The notes under the pieces were generated by a model that saw nothing but the letters and a program-made list of their open reading frames with translations, did not search any database and was not told where the DNA came from. 64,000 bases of DNA, taken from contig NC_052669.1 in the NCBI RefSeq assembly GCF_016802725.1, positions 9,571,770-9,635,769 of the forward strand, read 5' to 3'. The position numbers and the translations under genes are program-made. Below are positions 12,447 through 25,449 of the stretch, piece by piece (the stretch's first letter is position 1; each line of letters begins with the position of its first letter). The stretch comes from Solenopsis invicta. Taxonomy: Eukaryota > Arthropoda > Insecta > Hymenoptera > Formicidae.

Positions 12447-14441
12447 TATTAACACGTATTGTATTTGAAAATGCGCACGTTTAAGTAAGGATCTCTTGCG
12501 TCGGATTAAATCGCACTCAATCGAGCTTATTCTCATAAGAAATTTCGGCCTACGCACGATTTCAGTATGTGCACGCGTCTTTAAGTCGCGCCGGCTTCCG
12601 GCTTCCGGTTTCCGGAAGAAGTGTTCTCCATTCGCTTCTCTCCCTCCTTCTCTCTGCTTCTCCCTCGTTTCTATCCAAGAATCTTCCCGGATGGAGACGC
12701 GTTCGCTGTCTCCCGGAGCACGCGATGGGAGATTTAGGGGAGAATCGTACGATTAATGGTATCCCCCGCGGCATAAACGACTGTGGCGCGGCCTTTCCCG
12801 CTAAATTCAGAATCGAAGATCGAGCGGCTGATAGGATCTATCGTGTCGTTGCCACTTGGACCCTCCCGAGGGAGGACTTTCCGACGTTTTTTTTTTTTTA
12901 CAAACGCGAGTACCCAACGCGATAGCTTTATCGATTGACAATCGTGTATCTAACGTAAACGCTGTGAAACTCTTCTTCAAGATTACGAGATGATGAGAAA
13001 ATACGTAGGATAAATATCTAGCGTAAAGTTTGAACCTTTGAAAGTGTGCTACATTTGATTAAAAAAAGGCCGCCGATGTAACGAAAGATTGAGATGACAA
13101 TTATGGCACGTATAAAACTGAGATAACACGCGTTGCACCGCGTCCCATTTTATAATTCGTTTCAACTTGCACGTGCCGTGTTGCAAGTTGCGAGGAGAGA
13201 GCTGCACGAAGGACTCGTTATATCGCACGAGAGAGTCAACGTGAGCCGTGGCAACAACCCCCCATAGGAGGGCAAAAATATTTTCGGTTTTTACAAGAGA
13301 TCGCCGGACTCTCCGCGCCGGCCAGGTCTTAGATCCCCTCCGTCCCGCGCGAATCCCCCGTTAAAAGGAGGCCGAACGAGCCGACGAGAGCTCAAAATTC
13401 CGCGGCGGTGCCTTTTGTCCCCGCGATGTGCTTCACCTTCTCTCTTTTTGCCAGCGGTAGTCCTTTCTTCTTCGTCCTTCCTCCTCTCTCTCTTTCTCTC
13501 TTCACCCTTTCTCCATTCCTTCATCCTCTCACTACCAGAATTGTCGACGAGAAGACGAAGGAAAACGCATAATTCCGATTCTCCTCCCCCTCCCCTCCCC
13601 CCTCTCTCTATCTCTCTCTCTCTTTCATCCTGTCTCTCCCACTTCGTCTTTCACGCTCATCTCGATCTACGTCCGAGCCAGCGATCCGGAGTCTGGCCTC
13701 TCTCGTCTTCTCGCGAGATAACGGATCGTTGTTCTTCGTCGGTAGCGCGCGCTGATTCGTCTCACAGAGCGAGCCGCTGCGAGCATCAATCTCTCGTCAA
13801 AGCTTGGCTGCTAGTCGTAGAAATACCAATGCGAGAAGGAGGAAGGAGCCCACAATGCGTCGGCTCGTCCAACCGCGACGAGAAGCCTCCTTCCGTTGCG
13901 TCGCGTCGCGTCACGGTCGCATCGTCGTCGCCTAGCATGTAGCGTCACACTCGCTATTCTCTTCTCTCTTTTCACGATTGCCCGCTGCAATCGGAAACTG
14001 CCGGACTGACAACGACCGCTGGTCTTTCCGGTTAAACTAAATCGGTAATTGTACGTAAAGCATTATCAGTTCAATCCTGCAACCGCATAATTATACGTCT
14101 GAGAAAATGAGAGATGTGAAATTCCACAGATGGGATTTTCCACGAGTAAGACCAGAAAAATATATAAATCGTAAGATTACAATAATATATTAATTTTATA
14201 CTCGAAATATTAAAAAATATTATGTCTCTCGCGAAATATTTGTAACTTTATATTAAAATGAGATAATATTTTAACGAGTAAAAAGTTGACGCGAAAAGAA
14301 GTTACGCGCAAATGCAAAGTAATAATTAGAATTATATTTTAGTATAATTTTTCATATTTCTAATTATCCACTGAATAAAGCTTTATGCAACATGAATAAA
14401 GCTTTCTGAAGAATTTAAAGTTCTTCTCGTTATAATTTTAA
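12447..14441. other. CpG/CT-rich patches, no gene recognised
   Basis: CpG-rich patches at 12560-12930 and 13290-13950 contain CT runs (13450-13650) giving Ser/Leu-rich frames such as 13415-13942 plus. AT-rich DNA follows to 14441. Confidence 0.5.
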
Positions 14442-14672
14442 TACCGAGAAAAAATGCCGTAATATGAATTAAAACGTAGTTTGTTTCAATTAAACATCGA
14501 ATCACGGGCTGTCATTAATATACACGTAGTTGATTGAACTAAATTTTATTCATTCAATATAGTCGTCATTGTCTTTACTTTTAATCTTTTCGCTTTATTA
14601 ATACTGGTATTGAATTAACAAAATATTTCCAATTAGACTGATACGGTTGATTCAACATTTTTTTCTCTGTGA
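14442..14672 (-). mobile_element. TIR element paired with the copy at 60.1 kb
   Basis: Read on the minus strand, it matches 60000-60210 nearly end to end: GTTGAATCAAC, AATTGGAAATATTTTGTTAA, GATTAAAAGTAAAG and CAAACTACGTTTTAATT occur in the same order. The ends resemble CACAGAGAAAAA and TTTTTTCTCGGTA, so it is probably a short non-autonomous DNA transposon. Confidence 0.7.
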
Positions 14673-17600
14673 AGTAATTCGTATATACATACATTGTTCT
14701 CTGTTAAATTTAATCGTATTTATCTATTACATTAAAAGATTACAGAAACAATTGCATCGTTGTGCAATTTAATTTTAGCTGCAATATCGTGCAAAATGTT
14801 AAAGTTGAAATTTTTAAAGACAAAATAAGTAAACGTCGGTTGAATACGATATCGGAGATAATTCAATAAATTATCTTACGAGTGATGCAACAACGAAACC
14901 TTGAGCTCCAAAGTGCAAAAGTAACATCCGTGCTCGAGGCGGCTAAATGTAGTTTAATTCTGCACTTTGAAACTCGATCCGATAAGTTACAATCGCACAG
15001 GTATGATGACATATCGCGAGCGTTGTTCGCATTCTGTGTCAATAATGCAACAGATCTCATCTTGTCGAAAAAAATTGCGTAAACCGCAACAAATAACAGA
15101 TAACTGTTGTTTATACGAGACTGAGTTGCTGACCATACTTCATTTCCGTCTCGGTATCAAAATGAGAAGCAACTTGAATGATTGCGACAATAATTTTGAA
15201 GTACAATTTTACAAATCTATACAAAAATAACGCCAATTCTTTTCTTTAACGATCAGTGTTGATTTTTGGCGTTGATAAATCGATAACGTAAAAATATATT
15301 TTTCCGAGAATTAAATAAAAACTTAAACAGCTCGAATGCTCCGACTTAGAATAATTTAGGTAATTTCAAAAAAAAAAAAAAGATATCTCCTGGCGGATTG
15401 CTCCGTATGAAAATCCTGATCGTGATTCCGAGAGCAGAAGCCTCGTGCCCATTGTCACGGATGCACACGCACGAGTGTACGTGCGCGCGCGTTACGGCGC
15501 TTCGTGTGCGTAAGGTCCGTCGTGTAACTCGGCGGGCTAATGATGATGACACTCTTATTTCTCCGGGAGGACGCGGGTCATTTTTCAAAGGGCAGCGAGG
15601 GGGAAAGAGCGGTCCGGGGGAGAGCTCCTGAACGAGGAGGGAGGCGAAACGAGAGAGGCTGGAGAGTGAAGGGAAAGGTAGGAGTTGCAGAAGAAGAAGA
15701 GGAGGAGAAGACGATGACGACGACAACGACGACGAGGTTCCCTACGCGCGCTAGCGCAGAAGCTAATGTCCGGAACGACTCCTAAACCATTAGACGAAGA
15801 GAAAGGAGAGAAAAAGACGATGCTGACCGGTGTGCGGACGAGGTATCTCTCTTTCTACTCTCTGCTCTACTCTCCCTCTCCTCTTTCCACCGGCTTCATC
15901 CGGCCGAGCTACTTTTCTCCAGCAGCTTTCGCTCTCGGAGGGAGACGGAGAGCGGACAAAGAGACGGCTTAATCGCGGAGAAGATAACGATATCGTTACG
16001 CCTCTCGCGTGTCAAAGCCTTGTGAATTATTGGGGTAACAAAATTTCGGAGGTCAATGAAGGCGCGGTTACATTTTTACTCTTCGACGTTTCCTAACTCG
16101 CCTGATCGTTCAGACTACTCTGCCTGGTAAGTTGAAGCTGTCGTAAATTCCAGAGTTTCGTGAATACCAAATGGTTCACGCTGTATTATATGGATGAAAA
16201 TAAAAATTTTAAAATATCTAGGGAGAGAAAAAGAGCTCGCCATATAATGATGGCAAAAGACCCCACAGTCCTATTCGCAGTATAGTTTATATGAAAAGCA
16301 AATTAGCGAGAAGCACGAAAGTTATGTAAAAATTTGCATTTTAGTCGAATTTCTACGAAAATCACTTATATATCACTTTAACTAACTTTAGGTAACTTCA
16401 GGCACCAACACGAATTTCGAAATAATTTAGCTTATCTTAACTTTGTTTGTTTTTCAATACCCTCGTCATAAATTTTATTTCTGTTTTATATTTTGATTGA
16501 CGATAAAGACAGAGCGAGCACGTAGCATGTATTAGGAAAGCCTTGTAATTCAACGATCAATAGCGTCGTGGATAATGGGAAGGGACCTCTTTTCACCGAC
16601 GAGAGTTTAAGTAAGCGTCCACCGATTAATTATTCTCCATACGTCCGCGTTTAATTCGATTCCCCCTTACGAAGAGGGCCGGATCACGAACGGTTCGTAA
16701 ACATTGTCAATTATTTAAATAACTACCGTACTACCTCTTTCCGCCTAATTCGTCACGTCTCTCCGCGCGCGCCTTACGTTAGCGACGTAACTTCACAATG
16801 GAACGAGAGATCGAAGAAGCAACGGGAGTCTATCGGAATTGAATTGACCTCAAGCGATCACACGTAAGCTAGTCCACTGCGTTTAACATTGAATTATATA
16901 AATAAAAAAAAAAAAAAAGTATTGTTCAAGCAGAAAATAAATGGAACAGTAACAACGCGGCAATGAGCTGAACATATTTCCCTGTCGAGCGACGAACGTA
17001 TTACCTCGGCGAGACAGGAAAAAAAAAGGGAATATCGAAGTAACCTCGCGATAAGTATCATCGTAGCACCTGTCCCATTGTTGGCAATTCCACACGAGAT
17101 GATGTGCCGCAACGGCTACGCGAACGGCTATGCGACGGTAGCTACTCCTAAGCGGAGCGAAAGTCGCGTCGCGTCATCCGCAGCTGCATCATCGGTCTGC
17201 TACGCTTATAGGTGCAATAAATCTCCATTAACCGTCGAAATTCTGCGTATGCACTTTGCCCAATTACTATGCTCGTGCCCGAGCCCCTTTTTCTGTAAAC
17301 TGGACACGGTTTCACCGGCGGCGGTCTGATAATTGAATCGTCCCGGCGTGCAGGAGCAAGGGACGAACCGCCAAGTCCGAGTTAATTTATTCACTGCGGC
17401 CCAGTTTCTCGACAATTAACAGAAAAATGGTGCCAGAAATTTGAGAGAAAGGTACCGAGATTTTCTTTGCGCAGAATACTTCAATATTACTCGCTCTATG
17501 AATTCGAAATTATAACTGTCCTGTCCTACTACTTAACAATTTAATTATTAATTTATTTGCAATTAACAATTCGAGAATTTTTGTGTATTTAAAAAATTGA

Positions 17601-18222
17601 GAGAGATAAAGTTAAAAATATAATTATTAAACGATCGAGGATTTTTTTTTACTTCAGACAAATTAAAAGATCGCAAAATCATTAGTTGACAATGTATTTT
17701 GTCAAATAATCGCAAAAAGATTCCCCCCCCCCCTTTTTTTAAAGACGTAAATATCGGAATAACGATAGCATGCCATATTTGTTTCTTTCTCGAGTGACGA
17801 ACACAATTTAGGAAATAAAGCAAGAATAAAAAGCAATCGCAATCCGTGTTGAACTTATCTTTAATCCCTTTATTTTGTTTTCCCAACAAAACGTTAACGC
17901 CAGAAAAGATGCTCTCCCCTTCGCTTTGGCCACTTCTCTTTAAGACGAAAGCGCACGATTGAAACGCAGAGACAAGATAGATGTGCGTCACTTCCGGCCG
18001 CGACAGAGGGTGGCGTCTGCACGACGGTCGCCTCTGACAGTCACCCTTTTGCGGCTACTATGGAGGGGTCGCGTCGCTTTGCAGAATATAATTACTGCCT
18101 ATGTCGGTGGTATATCTTTGGTCGCGTACACACGCATAAATGCGCAGCTCCGCGCGAAATTTACTGCGCGCGCTGATAAACTGCACCGCGAGGAATGGTA
18201 TCAAAGAAAAGTGATTAGTGAA
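14673..18222. other. No gene recognised
   Basis: AT-rich except for a CpG-rich, purine-skewed patch at 15396-15975 with GAC/GAA-type runs, and a C10-T7 run near 17724-17740. Frames are short and unremarkable. Confidence 0.5.
16621..16720. promoter_or_regulatory. Homeodomain and forkhead-type motif cluster
   Basis: GATTAATTA, TTTAATTCGATTCCCCC, the forkhead-type GTAAACA (16697-16703) and TCAATTATTTAAAT lie within 100 bases of mixed composition. An enhancer is possible; the evidence is motifs only. Confidence 0.2.
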
Positions 18223-18253
18223 AGGCTGTCTCATAATGAGGCTGTCTCATAAT
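18223..18253. repeat. 16 bp tandem duplication
   Basis: AGGCTGTCTCATAATG is followed directly by AGGCTGTCTCATAAT, an exact recent-looking slippage duplication. Confidence 0.8.
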
Positions 18254-18641
18254 TTTTCTGCGAGCTTCGTAATTACAGTCACGAATGCTTTCGCCACTGA
18301 CAATCGCTAATTATCATCAATGATGCAAAAAAATTCTATTAACAGTAATTTAATAGCTAAATCATTTTCTTTTCTATTATTAAAAAAAAATAACTCGCTA
18401 AATATGAACATTTTTTTTTAAACATGGTTAAATAGTATCTTTTCCAATCTACGTATTAATAAGAATTTCTAATTTTCTATCTGGCTGTTATCGTTGTCAC
18501 GTTCCCTTTTAATCTGCGTAAAAATGTGAGTAGATGCAATAATGTGTCCGGCGATTAGAATTCGTCGCTGAGTTTTTTTTTGTCACGCTGAGTACGCATA
18601 AAAATGCATGTATGATAACGCACGGGAGCGTTTCGCACGAG

Positions 18642-18675
18642 ATTTGCATATGACCCCTCGGCTTATAAAGCCGAG
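18642..18675 (+). promoter_or_regulatory. Octamer motif next to a TATA box inside a palindrome
   Basis: ATTTGCAT (18642-18649) is a perfect POU octamer. Fourteen bases on, TATAAA (18664-18669) sits in CTCGGCTTATAAAGCCGAG (18657-18675), which has 8-base perfect arms. The spacing resembles octamer-TATA promoters. No transcript or reading frame can be assigned downstream, so this is only a candidate. Confidence 0.25.
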
Positions 18676-18887
18676 TTAAGCCTGCCCGAGACGTTGATAC
18701 ATTAAATCGAGGTAACGACTGACGATCTAACGGCGGGGGTGTGGTTCTCGTAATTGCGCTCCGTATTCCTAATTAAACCGCAAAAAAAAAGGACGAGGGC
18801 GTGGTGCACGTGGGCGTAGCCTCGCATTATTCGAGGGGTAAGGTCTGTCGTGCCGCCGAGAGGCAATGGCCACCAAGAACAGAGTCT

Positions 18888-18921
18888 GATCGAGATCGCG
18901 ATCGCGATCGCGATCTCGATC
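18888..18921. repeat. Perfect 34-base palindrome of GATCGC units
   Basis: The sequence is its own reverse complement: GATCGAGATC, then CGCGATCG-type units, then GATCTCGATC. It has no loop, so it could extrude as a cruciform. Confidence 0.85.
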
Positions 18922-19245
18922 GGGATCTGCGTTTCACATAACAAGGGGAAGTCATTCACCTGCCAGCGGCATGACTAAAAGCGCCTTTTATACACCAATA
19001 ATTTGCTGAAGGTGTTATTTCGAAAGATAATATCCGGTAAAGCACATATCGAAATAATTAATTTCAAAAAGTTGTGTAAGTCACAGCACGTAAAAATATT
19101 ACGAGAAAATGCTGGGTAGATTACATTAAAACTAATGAGAAACTCATAGACGCGAATACATGCGAAATATATTCACAGATTTATCGTGTCTCAATTTTCG
19201 GTTTATCTTGGGGTCTTCATAAATTCTTATTTATTGTTTTTTTTT

Positions 19246-19357
19246 CAAATTAAATAATGTGCCAATAAGGCCAATAAAACGAACAAACAGTTGAATTTAT
19301 TTATATATCCAACTATTTGCTCGTTTCATTGGCTTTATTGACGCATTACTTAATTTG
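19246..19357. mobile_element. Near-complete hairpin (112 nt), MITE-like or small-RNA precursor-like
   Basis: The left arm CAAATTAAATAATGTGCCAA and what follows pairs with the right arm, whose reverse complement starts CAAATTAAGTAATGCGTCAA. Arms are about 48 bases with scattered mismatches and a short AT-rich loop. As DNA it resembles a foldback MITE. If transcribed, it would fold like a hairpin-RNA precursor. The sequence does not decide between these. Confidence 0.6.
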
Positions 19358-20035
19358 TTTAAATTTTCGAACGAGCTGATTTCATATCATTTTTGTACTT
19401 TTTTCTGCTCGTGTTATTTTACTTCAAATATGTTGTTTCGTCGGTCAGGTATCATCGCGTCAGCATTGCCTCTTGCACGTATCTTTTTCTAACGCCCAAG
19501 TGAGTAATAAAATATCAACGAAATGTTGACGGAATTTTAAATTATTTATCAAAATTGTACGTTTAAAGAGATTATTATTATCAATTGTAATATTCGGGCC
19601 GAGGCGAATCGAGCGATATGTCGCGAGTCAACGTCACTGCAGGGTCGCGGCTGCTCGATTATCCCGAGCGGTACGCCGCTCCACTGCACCGCGAAAGATT
19701 TTCTCGGTAACGGCGAAGTCCGCGGGCCTCGTGACGATCGCCTTGGGATTGGGAACCCGCCCAGAGCGTGCACGCGATATCCACTACCGGTCGTTTCAGC
19801 GACAAGTTCGTTGCCGGGACGCCATGGGGATTCTGGACGAACGGTGAAAGTATTAAGCGTCCTTTGTGCGAGGAATGACATGGTCGGTGTCACGGTGTGT
19901 AGCGCGCCGTGGTGCAATCGCGGGAGCAATTTGTACCCGTTTGTACGAGCATTTTTCTCTTTCATCTACACATTTTTAACAACGAGCATACCGACGCATA
20001 CCGGAGAATTCAGTTATATAATAGATGTGTAAACT

Positions 20036-20356
20036 CCCGCGGAAAAAATTCATAAAATTTAATAAAGATTTAATATCATTTAATATATGTTCCATTGCAT
20101 CTTAATGAAGCACTGATAATATCTTAATAAAAGTTTCCACTTTAAAACCTTATAAAGATTTAATTTAGACCACATAAAGGATCAATTTAAATTCACATTA
20201 AATTGCACAAGATTTTGTATTAAATGTCTTTCTATAGACTTTTTTAAGTCTACCCACATTTAGTTTTAATAAAATCTGAATATATGGATCTTATGTAAGT
20301 TTACAAGACTCTTATATCTGTTCCTTATTTGTGACATATTAATTTTTTTCCGCGGG
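20036..20356. mobile_element. TIR element with CCCGCGGAAAAAATT ends (321 bp)
   Basis: The left end is CCCGCGGAAAAAATT (20036-20050) and the right end is AATTTTTTTCCGCGGG (20341-20356), an inverted pair. The interior is AT-rich and repeats AAAGATTTAAT and ATTAAAT-like words. A CCGCGG core is conspicuous in this AT-rich setting. No target duplication is obvious and there is no coding capacity. Confidence 0.7.
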
Positions 20357-23300
20357 CTTTCAAATAATTCTACGCGTTTAGATCCAAAGAGCACTCGAAT
20401 GTCGTTCATCTCTGTACGCTTTAAAATCACATTGATAAAATGGGAGACACATTATCGTGCTTGCCCATGAATTCTCAATAGTCGTCCACGATTCATCGCG
20501 AGAAAACGCACGGTTTATCCTTCGGAGATGCACCGTCACCTGTTGCACACACGATGCACACGTCTTATACGTCTTTTTAAAGCGTGATCGATAGCGAAAC
20601 GGACGCGTTTTAACATAAATTAATTATGCATCGCGATCAATGCTGCACCTAATTACACAGTGCAGCCTGGCGTCACTCGGTAAACACGATCACGAAATCT
20701 TTATATATTATCGTAATACGCGTTCAGTTCGGTGCATAATTCGTTGCATTCGTTGCATAATGCGATCTTTAAATAGCGCGCTTGTTACAAATTTGAATCT
20801 CGTTAAGTTGGATGAAACATAAGTAAAACGCTGCTGTAAGCTTCGGTAAATCAACTTAATCGTCGCGCTCCTATCCGTGCAAACATCGCGAGCGTGACTC
20901 GGCCGAAGGTGGTAAAGTCGTGATTCCCCTGATTTGCATAATCACATAGCGCAGGTGTTACATGCACATGATATTACGTGCCGAGACGATTTTTTAAATC
21001 TCCGCCGATACGCACTTGCAGTGAAATAAAGATAAAAAATGAAGCTAGATTTGAAGAAACCGTTCGCGCAATGAATTTTTTTTTTTTTTTCATCGAGAAA
21101 TCGTATCTTTGTTTTTTTATAATATTTGCATCTGTTAATTTTTTTTATTTTTAACTGCGTGACCACGTAATAATTTTCTTCTCTCATGAGCTCTTCGTTG
21201 GACAGCTTTTAATTGTCATTAGAAGAATTACTTCTGGGCAATTAAACGCAATTATAGTGATCGATTATCGTGTCGAAAAAAGAATAAGAGGAAGGCAAAG
21301 TCGATTAGCTTCCATGTCGAATCGATGGCAAAAATACTTCCTTTCAAAATTAATCGCGCTTCCGTTGCCTGCGGCCAAGAAATTAAGAAAGGCAATAAAG
21401 ACCCTGACACGCTAGTGACATTAAAAGCACTATCGAGATTACCTTCGGAAGAATTAGCGTTCGTATAATATCTTTCCATCTTTTTTTTCCAACTTGCGTG
21501 TACAGACAAAATAAAGATACAAAAGTCAAACGTAATTCGATCGCGTAGCATTTAATTTTGAGATCAAATGCATTTTTTCTTTGTTAATTTCATATTAATC
21601 CACTTAATGCGTTGCGAACTAATGCGATCTTATGCTTCATGTACTGCGTAATGAACCTTTCCTCGGCAGAACATAATTAGCAACTTGTTCGAGCAAGCTC
21701 TATTCAATAAAGTTAGAAAATCGAAGTTCTTTGAAAAAGGAATTAAAAATCTCTCTAAACAAAAAAAAAAGAGAAGTAAATAAAACATCGCGATGGCAAT
21801 TTTGCTGCGATTTGCTGAAATTTGATTTTAATTTTATTCAGACATAACTTTGTTATGTCACTCTAATACGATGTTCTCTCTCTTCCGATCTTCGTACCTC
21901 CGATTCATAAACCGGAAGCGAACAGTGAAACTGATTGATTATAGATGAACGGGAGATCAAATGCAAATTTTCGGAAGACGCCTAATGATCCTCGCTGAAA
22001 CGAGGCTTTGATTACAATTTTCAGTTTTAACGGCGCATTACTTTTCGGAGAACGGAGGTGTTTCCCCTTGGCTTTCTTTTTTGCGCGTTGCATGAAATGC
22101 ATTTTACTGCTTTACCGTTGCACAAAAAGGAGAGTCCGAAGGGGGGTCGGTAGATGATGGAGATGATGAAGAAGCGAACGAAGAAGACGTACTGGCCATG
22201 TCCGAGTAAGACATAAACGGTCTTCGTTCCTCGTCCGCTATAAACGAACGCGAATTAGAATGCGCGTGTAGAATATTCAAAGAAAAAATCCGATGTGATA
22301 TTTCTCGAGTATTCTGTCCCATTTTATTTCAGTTTAATAAAAATTAAAAAGAAAATAATATAATATTCTTGGAAGAGAAATTTGGATAAATGTAATTACA
22401 TTTTTCTAAAGGGCAATAGCTAAACTCTAATTTTTGAAAAGTTAAGCAAAGCCTCGCATAATTAAACTTCATATCGTGAATCAATTTCGTGAGATAAAGT
22501 CGTCGTAGTTTTCTCGAAAAAATTTTGACAATCTAACTTCGAACGTTGAAAGACAGAATGTTGAAATTCGACGTTTAAAACGTAAGTGCTGAACGCAGGG
22601 TTTGATTTCGTGCTACACCTCGGAGTTTTTCCAAGAAGCGGATGTTATAGCGCCACCGATACCGATAATACGTCGCGATAATTTTCTTTAAGGGCTGGCT
22701 GCTGAGGTTAAAGCCCAAAGGTTAGCAGCGATAACGTGTCTCGCGCTGTACATGTGTATGTGTATACACGAAAAGGTCATTTTAAGAATATCACGTAGCT
22801 CAACACGGTTTAAATCCGTGTATCGTACATAATACGTTCAAGATACGGAACTGAACATAGAAAAATGTCGTTTCTCCTCTTATTAATACTATAATTATCT
22901 ATTACTCCAATTTTCTTTGGAAGATACCAATAAAAAACGACAAGTTCTCAAACTCGTTAGGTTTAGGATCTGACAGATCCCAGCGCGCGATCCTAAAGTT
23001 ATTTCGTCGAAAGGAGACGACGTATACAAGCGGCGGCCGATGAGAAAGCACAGACGTATAGGACGCGAGTGTCTCCTCTTACATCGAGTTGTATTTGTTT
23101 ATCGTTTTTACGATCCGGTTACGCAAACCATTACGACGACCTCTCCGCGTACAGCGCTTATCGCGACAGATAGCCATGCGTGTAACCGTGGCCTTCTTTT
23201 ACAAACGCGCGTGCCAAAGACAACTTTTTTCCATTGCCCGGGAGCAAAGGTCGCGAAGCTACATAATTTCCTGCAATAAAAATCGTTCCGCTGTTACCGC

Positions 23301-25132
23301 AACTGTCGCGATTGGCATCTCTTATTTCACGACTCGTCTAAAAACTCGTTCTTTCTTTTTCCACAAAGATTTACATTTTCAAGCGATACGCGCGCTTCAT
23401 GCCGTTCATATTTACTTCTTCGTTATACCGAATTTTCCAGTCGCGTCGAATACAAGATTATTTTGGATGATATCTTGGATAAACTGGCTAAGCGGTCATG
23501 AAAAATTCAAACGTAACAACGAGCACCACTTCGCGAGTTCGTCATTAAGAAAGAAAAGAACGGAGACTCCGACGTCTCCGTTCGAAAAAGTTCTAAAAGT
23601 CGAAAGCGCGCGTCACCAGCCAATGTCCCCATCGACGATATATTTTCCTTAAAATAGATAAGTAGGTTGTACTACATATTTAGTATTTAAAAGTTACGCC
23701 GATCGGAGAGCGAGCAAGAAGTGTAATAATGCGGCGACAACGTTGACAAAGTCATCGGACCGAATCAGGGCGAGCGACGAGAAAGAAAGCCGGGAGAGAA
23801 ATGGCTTGGGCGAAGGAAGGTGCGAGGGGAAAGGGGCCACAGATCGTTGCACGCGCCTGTGGCGAACGTGATGATTGGCTCCCGAAAACAGAACAGGTAG
23901 ACATTAGGCCGCGGCCTCCAGGTGTGCGGAACGCGCCAGATAAAGCTCGGGTCTCGATTAACCTTTCGCGCGAGAAGAAAAATGCGGCTGCCAAAATTGC
24001 ACCTCCTGCGCCGGATGCAAAAAAGAAAAAACGTCGATACACAGATTATTGCCGCCGTACCGTGACAATATTAGGGGGGTAAAGATTAAACCGTCACGTG
24101 TGAATTCGCCGATTCGAAGAGTCTATAATACGCGCAGGACGTTCGCGAATTCGACAATTATTTTGATCGATCGATTTTCTCTTAACGCTACTGTTTAATT
24201 TCGTAATCCGCTTTCCGCCGAGTTAATTTTCCGAGTTGCAAATATATGACGGAACGAAATCTATAATTCACCGATTAAAAGCATTTAATTTCAGAAAGCT
24301 TGATTATACATGCGCGCGACACAGTCGTGCGTATGTTTGATCATAAAACATTACTTTCGAGCAGCGGCTTTTTAGCTCCCTCCGAAGCGTGTCTCGTGAA
24401 AGGACTTGAAAAAAAATTTAAAAAAAAGGGGAGCAGGTGATCGAAGTAAAAGAATAAGAAAGGATGAAGTATCGAGAAGCGTCAAGCAACGAGAAACTTC
24501 AAGCAGCGGCGCGAACCGTCGGCATGGGGAGAACGGGAAGGATCCATTCACCGTGGGTAATGAGGTCCTCGCCACCAGGAGGCATGAATGAACTCTGGGA
24601 AGAGGCAACCGCGAAGAAGAGCCGGGAGCGACATGGATAGACGGATAGATAGATGAAAAGGGAAAGACAGAAGAGAGGAGGATGAGGCGAATGAGGAGGA
24701 AGAGAAGGTGAAAGGAAGAATAGGAACGGCGAGAGAGCGGAACGAGGAAAGAAGACGAGGAGACGCCAATCTCACTCCCCTGCAGGATATTGGAAATACT
24801 TGAGGGCTGTTGAACACGGGGCCATTTAAGGGCCACGCCACTATTATAACCGCCTCTGACCAGAAGCGTTTCAAATAAGAGCATTAACCGGAGCTTAGGT
24901 AGCCGATGCGCTCTTCTCGAGAACGGCGAGTCGTTGTTTACTGTTCGATGCGCCACATTTTTGCGACCAGCGGCAGTAGCGGCGGCATTGATGGCCGCGT
25001 TGTAATTAAAACTTCTTTCCGCGCCGCGTATGAAAATACGTGCGTTTCTCATAAACATGTAACCACGCATATTTTCATTACGACCGCATTCCGTTATTGC
25101 GTATGAAAGTAGCCATCCGCTCGAAATGTTGT
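20357..25132. other. No gene recognised
   Basis: An octamer ATTTGCAT lies at 20932-20939. A 187-codon plus frame (23089-23652) and the minus frame at 24372-25070 lack domains and are within chance expectation. A weak possible minus exon at 22127-22245 is discussed in the findings. Confidence 0.5.
23558..23583. repeat. Perfect 10-bp stem hairpin
   Basis: GAACGGAGAC and GTCTCCGTTC flank the six-base loop TCCGAC. No downstream T-run or other context gives it a role. Confidence 0.55.
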
Positions 25133-25134
25133 TA

Positions 25135-25447
25135 CTCTCTAAATCTGAATCAGTGGATAATCACTGATTATCAATAATTAATTTTAATCAACGGTCTCAA
25201 GCACGCCACTGACAATCAACAATTATCTGAACTGAAAAAATCAATGAATTTATTGTATATTTATTGATGACTATTGTGTATTTATTAATATTTATTAATA
25301 TTTATGAGTGTATTTCATTTCATTTCAAACTTTTCAATAATTACCAATAACTTGCCATTGATTTTTAAATTAAGATAATCGCTGATTGATCAGTCTCGAG
25401 TGTGCCATTGGTAATCAGTGATTATCCACTGATTCACATTTAGAGAG
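25135..25447. mobile_element. CTCTCT-type TIR element, 313 bp form, flanked by TA
   Basis: Both ends carry inverted copies of CTCTCTAAAT(C/G)TGAATCAG followed by TGGATAATCACTGATTA, giving TIRs of nearly 40 bases. TA stands immediately outside on both sides (25133-25134 and 25448-25449). The AT-rich interior contains secondary copies of GATAATC...TGATT. No transposase-size frame. Confidence 0.8.
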
Positions 25448-25449
25448 TA

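Noticed and set aside
23089..23652. 187-codon plus-strand open frame outside low-complexity DNA
   Set aside because: No recognisable domain; a frame of about this length is expected roughly once by chance in 64 kb over six frames at this composition.
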